Below, one piece after another: positions 33,990-41,285 of a stretch of DNA of 41,285 bases. Position 1 is the stretch's first letter. Every line of letters starts with the position of its first letter. This DNA comes from Melampsora larici-populina 98AG31 (taxonomy: Eukaryota > Basidiomycota > Pucciniomycetes > Pucciniales > Melampsoraceae), in NCBI RefSeq assembly GCF_000204055.1, contig NW_006768820.1, positions 68,776 through 110,060 on the forward strand, read 5' to 3'. A program made the position numbers and the translations under genes. The notes beneath the pieces were generated by a model. The model saw only the letters and a program-made list of their open reading frames with translations. It searched no databases and had not been told where the DNA came from.

Positions 33990-35266
33990 CGTGAGTATTT
34001 ATAAGGCTTTGTTCGAAGCAAGAAAAAATTTTCAACCGATTCAGAATGTGGGACACATACTGATGTCTTTCTCGTTTCCATCTTGGCCCCTTGCTGAATG
34101 TATCTTCGGTCTACTTTGAGCTGGTGTTGTCCGGTTGAGGTATGGAGGTCCTTATTGGTTGGTGCTCGATATGTAGATTGAGTGAAGGGGCAGTTTGGTG
34201 GAGGGGCTAAATCACACTACATATGTGCTAGAGCCTGTACATGTTTACAAGCTTTGTGTAAATTCATGTGTGTTCCTTTACATTCCATTCTTACTCAAAC
34301 ACCCTCCTTCAACCTCATCCCTTGATTTGATGACTCTGCCTGCAATGCAAGGCGCAATACCCCATATTTTGGGCATTTCAGTGTGTAACGGGCACTTTCT
34401 TAAGTGCTTACCGTTAAGCTATTTCCGGAAAGGGAATTGGTCTCAAATCGAGATATAGGTAAAAGTGAGGGGAACTGTATCTTAGTGGACTATCAAAGAG
34501 ATAAAGGAGTTTATCGAATTGATTGGCTAAGATGATGATAACTATTATTATTAATAATGTAAAAGAAATAAAGGAAGTCTGAGGTCTGAAGAATTCAAGA
34601 AAGGGAAACGAAGTGTTCCTTATAAGAGAATACAAATGAGAAGGCAAGTTGCCCTGAGACCGGTTATTACAATGGCCGGTATTACAATGTGGTGCCATCT
34701 GGAAAGGCTTGTATAAGTAAATGGCAATACATGTTAAGAGCATACAGGATGTGTGACAAGTATCAATATCTGTATGAGGACTAACGAGTAGGCTAGCTAA
34801 GTAGCCCTGCTACAAGTGCGGGTTGCCGCAGTTATATCATTGCACAAAACCAGTGTGTTATGGTTGACCGCAATGATTAATCAGAGCACTGCGAGTGCAC
34901 TGCTACACAGCGCAGCGCCCTGAAATATGCAAAAAATTTCGCTGGTGGTTAGGCGTTGTCACGGTGTAGAACTCCTACGCAGTGTAGCGTAGGCTGAGCC
35001 GGAGAAGGTAAGAATCACCACTCGAGAGAGCGGATGAAACTACGGTGCTTTTACGCTGCCTTCAACCTTAAAATTATTGCAGTTCGAAAAGAACTAGAAC
35101 AACTCTTAACAATTTTCTATTCCCTACGAATTCCTCCCGTAACACAAATTTAAGATTTTCAAAGGATCCGCAAGGTTTGCCGGACTCCGATGATACCACA
35201 CTCGACTCTACACGACGTTGAGATGCGAAGTTATGTGAATTTCGAATCTTAGAGATCTTATGGCGA
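33990..35266. other. Intergenic, no recognisable gene
   Basis: Only short open frames without motifs. It includes the GCAAC/TGCGC-rich patch D at about 34815-34990 (GGTTGCCGCAG, CACTGCGAGTGCACTGC, CAGCGCAGCGCC, TACGCAGTGTAGCGTA) and a short AT-rich, low-complexity area near 34540. Confidence 0.5.
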
Positions 35267-36643
35267 TGTGTGAATAATTACACACAGGTCCGGTCTATGT
35301 AGCCCGGGACCTGTTCGACCCGGCCTCGACTTGGATCAAGAGGCGGGTTTGGCGAGTTGGGCTTTAAGCAGCCCGAATTTTGACCAGTCCACGACCAGTT
35401 TACGACGCAGCTCAGCACAAACAGCTCAGAATCCAATAACAAAACAAAAAAAACAAAAACAACAATAATTGATCACAACAGTCTCTTAAACAAGGTAAGT
35501 CATTTATCTTCAATCTTTCACTTCTCAATCTGATAATTGTTTAACTAACAAAATCTTCCAACTCTTTATCTTCTATCTAGGGCACTCGATGACCCTTTTA
35601 AAAACGCACACAGACCCTCGGACACGAATCTTACACAAATACGAACACTTGAACTACACGATACGATCCACACAAGATACTACGCACACAGATTTGATGC
35701 CCCCCTTCTATCCTTCAGCACAACTCCTTATATACCTTCAACGCTCCAAAACTCCGACCGACCCTCTTATTTTGCTCCGACCTCATCCGACCGATTTGCT
35801 TGGCTCCTCCCACACTAAAAACTTCAACTCGACTCGATTCTTTTCCCTTTCTTTTTTTCTCAAGGTAGGTTTCTTTTCTTTCTATCTTTTCTTATTCTTT
35901 CTTATTGATTACTAACTAACTTCTAATCGCTTTCCTTTTCTTTCATCCTTCTCTAGCTTCATCTCGATTTCAATCGATTAGTTCATTCCTTTCATTCGAT
36001 TCTCTTTCTTCTCAGGTATGTCCTCTTTCTCTCTTTTCCTTCTGTATTTCTTGTTCTAATACTAACTAACTGCTTTCTTTTCTATTTTTCTTTCTTCATC
36101 TCTTCGATCGATTTTATAGCTTGTTCAATATCCTGTCCAAATCTTCGCTCCGACCGATATCAATTCTCGATGGTAAGCTGTTTCTTATTCTTCTTTAATG
36201 TATTGTTTCAATTTTATTAATTCAATCTTATTCTCTTGACCTTCTATTTATTCTAGATCGATCTATAAGTCTTCTTTCAGTTTTTTTTTTCTATATCTTT
36301 CTTAGGCAAGTTTCTCTTCCTCCTTCTCCGCCCGAGCTCTCTTGTACAGTCACTAACTAATCTTTCTCCTTCCATTTTTCGATTTTCTTCTTCTTACTTG
36401 TTTCTTCTTTACTTCTTTTGTTTCTTATACTTTATTTTATTTCATTCTCTTGGCCTTGTAATTATTAGTCTTTTATAGCTGTTTTCGAAATAAGGAAATA
36501 AATTAAATTGAATTAAAATGAATTGAAAAGTGAGATGAGGTGCTTGCGAGTAAAAATTAATATGAGCCCATAAAAAAAGTCTACGCTAAAAAAGATGCGT
36601 ATAAAGAGAGGATGAGTAAGGAGGGTATATTCCGCTTTCCACA
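35267..36643 (-). mobile_element. Candidate 3' LTR of the Ty3/gypsy element (outer edge uncertain)
   Basis: On the minus strand the purine run GTTGGGGGAGGA (36655-36644) is directly followed by TGTGGAAAGCGG, the layout of a polypurine tract and LTR start downstream of a gypsy pol. The upstream GGGGACAAATG also fits the 3' region of such elements. The other end is a guess: TGTGTGAATAATTACACACA at 35267-35286 offers a TG start in the expected region. No second LTR is in the window for comparison. Confidence 0.3.
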
Positions 36644-37131
36644 TCCTCCCCCAACTCGCATTTGTCCCCAAATGAGCCAATAGTTTATGGCTCCTCTTAT
36701 TCGTTCAGGTCCTTTAAATTTGATTCACTTGTTTGATCGATTCTTGAAAGCAAAAGACTAGCGAGGCGAGTTCTTTTGTTTTCATTTTGCTTGTCTTAAC
36801 CGTTCCATAGTAACTATAACTCTACCCGTGATTCGTAACTTTTATTTTGATCAGATGTTGTTTTATTTCACCAGACTCTAGACCAACACTTTTACCAGGT
36901 ATGCTGGTGTTTCAACTTTCACTAGATGTCCTTGTCGCTCGTTTAATTAATATGCTTTGTTTTAACGTTACTAGATTCAACTCCAACCCTCAAATATCAG
37001 CTCGCTTCGATCAGGTTCGTTATAACTAGCTGCAGGTACGTTATTTATTGCTTTACATTGTCTTTCAACTTTTGTTTTCGATCTAGCTAATAACTATCTT
37101 TTGTTTCATATTCATTCTATCTTTTGTAGTG
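35400..37131 (+). other. Intron-packed 5' leader of the zinc-cluster-like gene
   Basis: A succession of intron-like segments precedes the ATG at 37132: 35495-35580, 35865-35956, 36016-36119 and 36173-36256, a GC-AG candidate 36306 to about 36469, and 37036-37129. Donors are GTAAGT, GTAGGT, GTATGT, GTAAGC, GCAAGT and GTACGT. Branch sites TTAACTAAC or ACTAACTAAC are visible in most, with pyrimidine-rich tails and TAG acceptors. Exonic parts between the first introns are partly open but not convincingly coding. The pattern is unusually regular for a leader. Confidence 0.5.
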
Positions 37132-38349
37132 ATGTTCAACCCCAATGCCAGACCACACCCAGAGAAATGTGGTGTCTGTTTTGAGAACGGTCGCCCGTGT
37201 ACGTGGATTGTGTATGAGTCCGCACCTAAGGCTGTCCAACAATGCTGTGATCAATGTGCCCGTCGCAACTTATACTGTGGTTTGTTATGTTGCTCTTCTA
37301 CTTTTTAATACATATTCTTTTCTTATGCTGATATTGATATTGACTTGATGTTCCTCTATGTTTGCGCTCGATTGGTTCTGTTTGTTGTATACTCTTTGTA
37401 TGTCCCTTACACTCATTTGCTTCCTTCGTTTTCTATCTTTTCCGCTGTCTTTCTCTTTACCACTCCGCCAGAATGGCCGGACTTGCCTGCTACCGATGCG
37501 AGCGGTGACATCATCTTAGATGCTCCTGACGCCAACCCCTATATACCGGGTCGTGCTAATGAGACAGACGCTGCGCGTCGTGCTCAAGTTCATGCCTGGA
37601 CTGCCAAACCGGACAAGCCTCGTAATCCAAAACTTCATGTTAAGTGGCGGGAGGATTTGTTTATTTGGAATAATCGTGGCAATACACCACTTCCTCCATC
37701 TGTTCCGGTTACTCCGGCTGCTAAACCGCGAGCTCGCCCTCCTCCTAAGCCTAAAGGTCACCCTTACACGCCAAAATCCGCTGATCAAGCCACTAGTAAA
37801 AAAGCTCCTCCTATCATAATTCTAGAAACACCACCCCCAGTTCCCAGACCTTTTGTACAAGCTCCTGTTGATCCAATCCCACCCGCTGAGCCTGTTTCTA
37901 ATTTTACTTCTACCATAGTTGATTTAGAACCTTCTCTTCCTGGTACTCCACCTGCTGAACCCGTTGTATTGTCTCCTTTATCTTATGACGATGTTATTGA
38001 AGCTTTTAACAAAAAATTTGGTGAAAGATCTAAGTACTTCTGGTTTACGCAACTAATAGATTTAAACGAAGAACGTAATCGTGTTGGAAACTTTAATCCT
38101 CAAGTTACTCCTACTGATCCTGCTGTAGTTATTTCAGAATTAATGATGAACTCTCTTTATGATCATTGGGCTAAGTTTCACTCCACGTCTGATTTAGAGG
38201 CTTCCTGTCGTCTTCACCTTGTTAAAACCTTTAGAATGATTGTAGCTCAACAATTAATGTGTTCCACTTTGTCTTCATCTGATGATTGTGTTCCTACTCC
38301 TTCTTCTTCCGGCGATAAGGGCAAAAAACATGCCTTTGATCAAGATTGA
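37132..38349 (+). CDS. Zinc-cluster-like (Cys6) protein of unknown function, 341 residues
   Basis: Exons 37132-37279 and 37472-38349 join in phase 1 across a 192-bp intron (GTTTGT...CCGCCAG), with no stop. Exon 1 encodes CGVCFENGRPC, 15 residues, then CDQCARRNLYC, a C-x2-C-x6-C-x15-C-x2-C-x6-C arrangement. That is the spacing of fungal Zn(II)2Cys6 DNA-binding domains, although the usual basic residues between the second and third Cys are few. A Pro-rich, basic linker (RARPPPKPKG) follows, then a conserved-looking helical C-terminal domain (YDDVIEAFNKKFGERSKYF; LEASCRLHLVKTFRM). There is no fungal-specific transcription factor middle region. The gene lies antisense between a Ty3/gypsy integrase gene (40442, -) and a candidate LTR, so it may be retrotransposon cargo or an element-encoded accessory protein. 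It is one of the few intact genes here. Confidence 0.65.
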
Positions 38350-38959
38350 AAAGATTGTTATTTGTTTTTGTTTCTTCTTTAATTTTTCGTTACTGTCTTT
38401 TCCGCTGCTTGTCTTTTAAAACTTGTTGGTTATCCATTTCGCGTAAAATCACTAAACTCAAAAAATCTTATGAATAACGGTTGTAGAAAAAAAAAATCGT
38501 GCATAATAAAAAAGAACCAATTTTAATTGGATTGATCTGAGTGTTGCCTTCCAGCTTTTCTTCTTAAATTCGTGACCCAGCTCCCCCAACTTAAATAAAA
38601 AAACCACCACTTTAACTTCTACTTTTTTCTCATCTCGTACTAAGATATAACATTTTCCCCTTCGCACTTATCCGTAAAACTTCGCCAACTTCCTCGTAAA
38701 ATCATAACCGTAACCTTTGAGATATTTTGATAATATTTTTCTTATTCCCGTAATTCAAACAATAATCTAAAAAAACTCCAAGTAACCTCTATTCTAGGCC
38801 TTGACAATAAATTCACGCGCACCGGGTTCCGTCCTGTATCTACTTGTACTAATTCGCAAGAAATATATGTATCTACGTATCTTTAAAATCTAATGTTATA
38901 ATTGTAACTCGTAAGTTGTGTTGTTTTGCCAGATGCGCACTCGACGTAAATGAAATATT

Positions 38960-40320
38960 AAGTCTTCAACTCGTAAAACGCGAAATTTTCCGTAATAGTA
39001 ATCATACATGTTGTTGTAATGCTATCCATCCTACAGCCAATCCAACACCCTCATCACCCCAATTCACGTCCCCGTAATATAACAAAGAAAGAAAATAAAG
39101 AAAAGATTTGCTGTAGTAGTAACCATTTTATATGTAATTTTATTGTAATTTTATTGCCGCTTTGATTGTTTTGTTGATAACGCGCAGCCTCTCCCCAAAC
39201 CCCCTACTACAGACTTAATTTGTTGTAACTTAATTTGATTTAATTTGATAACTTTGCTTCACCGTAACCTAATGATTTAAAACCGGCCAACTATCCACCA
39301 TCCTCAACAACCCAATCCCGTCCCCGTAATAAGAAAAAAGAAAAAGAGAAAAGAGAAACATATCCGTAACTTCGCAAAATTGACTTTCATGATAGTATAA
39401 TTTCTTTTACTTGAGCGTAACTTGCGAAAAATGTGTAATTTTATATGTAGTAGTAATCCGTTTGTTGTTTTAATTGTTTATTGTTAATGATTGTCCCGCC
39501 GCAGTCCCCTACTACAATTGTTGTATGTGTTTTGCCATCCGTACCAGCCAACTAATCCTCCATCCTCAACAATCCTGACCCGTCCCCATAAAAAAAGAAA
39601 AAGAAAAAAGAGAAACATCACCCGCACTCCGCTAAACCATTTTGATAGTAAGAGTATTGTGATTTTACAGGTTCTACGCGAAATTTATTTTGATATAACA
39701 TTGAATGTAACTTATTTTAATAATTGATTCATTGATTGACTTTGATTTATTTGTTGTAATTTGATTTGATTGCATGTAATTTAATTTGAATTGTTTTAAC
39801 TATCCGTACCCGCCGTCTATCCTCCATCCTCATCAACCTATACCAAACACCACCGAAAAATAAAGAAACTGATAAAGAGAAACTTGACTTTGAAATAACC
39901 ATAACTAAAAAAAAAGAGAAAAAATGCGAAAAATTGTTTATAGCAGTAATCCATTTGTTGATTGTAATTTTGATTTGACTAATTGTTGTTTTATTGTAAC
40001 TATTACCCTTCCCGTGCCCCCTGCTAATGATGTTATTATATGAGAAAGAAAATAAGAAAAGAAAATGAGAAAAAAGAAACGTAACAAGCCCCTTGACCGG
40101 GTAATTTGATTTTCAAAGTGGTACTCCGAATTCGTCTTTGATTGATTTGAATGTCGAATTTCTGATTTATTAATTGTTGTGCCCGCCCCTACCCTACTAC
40201 TTATGTTGTTTGATGATTTAAATAACTATCCATTCCTAGAGTGATAACTAAAGAAATCCGCCCTGATATTTTAACCCGCAAAACACTAAGTCCACCAAAC
40301 CATTATAATGTACAATCCAC
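38960..40320. repeat. Degenerate ~265-bp tandem repeats between the two right-end genes
   Basis: A module recurs: a pyrimidine-rich block with CCATCCTCAACAA and CGTCCCCGTAAT, then an A/G-rich run (AAAGAAAAAGAGAAA type), then T/G-rich sequence with TAGTAGTAA and a CCCCTACTAC block. Occurrences of CCATCCTCA lie near 39290, 39558 and 39823 (about 265 apart), with more diverged versions near 39030 and 40030. Codon-like structure is absent. It occupies the 3' region of the gypsy pol on the minus strand and the downstream region of the zinc-cluster-like gene on the plus strand. The 38350-38960 part shows nothing definite. Confidence 0.5.
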
Positions 40321-40441
40321 CACCAAAAGAAAAAAAGAAAAGGAAAGAAGAACAAAACAACAAAACCGCACACACGAGAAAAGAAACAAAAGAAACTTAA
40401 TGAATTTGAGAAATATTTTTTTTTTATTTAAATTTGATATT

Positions 40442-41285
40442 TTATTTTGAACTACCCGCACTACCCGAATCCTCCTCTTGAAAATCTTCTTGCCTTGAAA
40501 TCGCCGAAACACCCCTTGGAAAGAACCTTTTAACGTGTTCCGCCGCAAATCGTCTACTCAATACCGTCCCGTCTAACTCTTCCAAAATGTATGAACCTCC
40601 CGGATACTGTTCCCTAACTCTATAAGGTCCGTTCCACCTATCCTTAAACAATTTTCCCCATTGCGTCTCTAAACTTTTATTATAAACCAATACCAAATCT
40701 CCTGCCTCTAATGAACCTCTCAACCTATGGGCATTCTTCTCGTCCCAATATATAACCCTGTCTGTCCTTGCCCTCATCATCCGCTCAAAAGCTTTGTCTA
40801 ACATCTCCTCTCTCTGCTCTAATTGCTCCACTCGCGCCATCAATAATTCCTCCCTAGTAGTAACCTTGTCCCAATCCACTCCGAGAAAAGTTCCTGCTTC
40901 TACGTCTACTGGTAAGATTGCCTTTTGACTGAATAACACTTCATACGGAGAAAATCCAGTTGTCCGCTTTGTCGAAATTCTATCCGCAAACAAAACTAAC
41001 GGTAACTTCTCCGCCCACTTCCTGCCATCTTCACCGCACATTTTTACTAAAGCATCCTTCAATGGTTGATGTCCCCGTTCTACCATTCCTTCGCCTTGAG
41101 GCCAATAAGGGGTTGCCTCCCCCAACTTTGATCCTGACATCCGCACTGCTTCCCGTAATTCCCCCTTGAACTCCGGTCCGCCGTCTACTGTAAACATTTC
41201 ACCGCCCCATATCGCCATATCCATTCTTTCAAAATAAAGTCTGCCACTGCTTTCGCCGTTAAGTTATGTAAAGCTTTGCTTCTAC
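40442..41285 (-). CDS. Ty3/gypsy polyprotein, C-terminal part of integrase, partial
   Basis: DNA integration enzyme of an LTR retrotransposon; the polyprotein continues beyond the right edge. The 260-codon frame from 41224 contains VDGGPEF with the second catalytic Asp (residue 14) and GEGMVERGH with the catalytic Glu (residue 49), spaced as in the D(D)35E core. It then has FADRISTKRTTGFSPYEVLF, a coiled helical segment, and a GPY/F-type module (FKDRWNGPYRV, ending VKRFFPRG), with a short tail and stop at 40444-40442. No chromodomain is seen. Upstream of 41192-41194 (a three-T run in sense) the sensible frame (ADFILKEWIWRYGAVK) is one base off, so one T is missing or the copy is broken. Confidence 0.8.

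Noticed and set aside
35589..35915. 108-codon open frame starting at the first leader ATG
   Set aside because: It runs through a strong splice donor at 35865, and its Thr/Pro/Leu-rich peptide shows no conserved pattern; treated as leader.

Overview
The window looks like a transposon-rich stretch of a rust fungus nuclear genome (Pucciniales, Basidiomycota; Puccinia-type is my best guess). Three things point there. Genes carry short introns (66-270 bp) with GTAAGT-like donors and ACTAAC-like branch sites. Two copies of a protein family that I recognise as highly multiplied in rust genomes are present, at 4.3-5.5 kb (+) and 26.6-28.4 kb (+). The mobile elements (CACTA/Tnp2-like, hAT, Helitron, DIRS-like, Ty3/gypsy, probable Ty1/copia LTR) are the usual mixture for rusts. 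There are no RNA genes, CRISPR arrays or bacterial-type operons that I can support.

Layout. 1-3.39 kb (-): a long Ser/Gln/Pro-rich protein gene with two nested arrays of internal repeats, running off the left edge, with one homopolymer frameshift. 3.39-4.26 kb: divergent intergenic region with a direct repeat. 4.26-5.48 kb (+): degraded copy of the rust-specific family. 5.72-9.71 kb (-): nearly full-length CACTA-type (Tnp2-like) transposase gene. 10.03-10.34 kb: 115-bp tandem repeat. 10.58-11.31 kb (-): small hypothetical gene. 11.97-14.81 kb (-): 5' part (gag-like region up to the threshold of the reverse transcriptase) of a DIRS-like tyrosine-recombinase retroelement, three exons. 15.5-16.5 kb: decayed coding sequence and a 272-bp probable copia LTR. 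16.5-18.5 kb: nothing coding that I recognise. 18.56-20.88 kb (-): hAT remnant plus a related repetitive N-terminal-like region. 20.94-21.90 kb (+): leucine-rich-repeat-like protein fragment. 21.9-24.9 kb: no recognisable gene. 24.96-25.98 kb (+): Helitron Rep/helicase remnant lacking its Rep nuclease core. 26.55-28.37 kb (+): second, better-preserved rust-family gene with a TATA box. 28.53-30.30 kb (-): C-terminal half of a second CACTA transposase. 30.50-33.93 kb (-): almost complete hAT transposase pseudogene. 34.0-35.3 kb: intergenic. 35.4-38.35 kb (+): a gene with a zinc-cluster-like N terminus and an intron-packed 5' leader. 38.9-40.3 kb: degenerate ~265-bp repeats. 40.44-41.285 kb (-): 3' end of a Ty3/gypsy pol (integrase), running off the right edge.

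Two patterns cross the region. First, the broken elements share a type of lesion: in-frame stops where the surrounding family pattern suggests Gln, Arg(CGA) or Trp, as expected from C-to-T change on either strand. Second, many frameshifts are one-base length changes in homopolymers, seven of nine being one base too short, including in otherwise open frames; that raises the possibility of residual long-read assembly error. The most interesting locus is the right end. There a zinc-cluster-like gene lies antisense and downstream of a gypsy pol, and a polypurine tract plus LTR-like boundary at about 36.64 kb suggests that the gene is carried inside the retrotransposon.

Reconstructed splice phases were worked out by hand from the sequence; family assignments rest on remembered motifs, not on a search.
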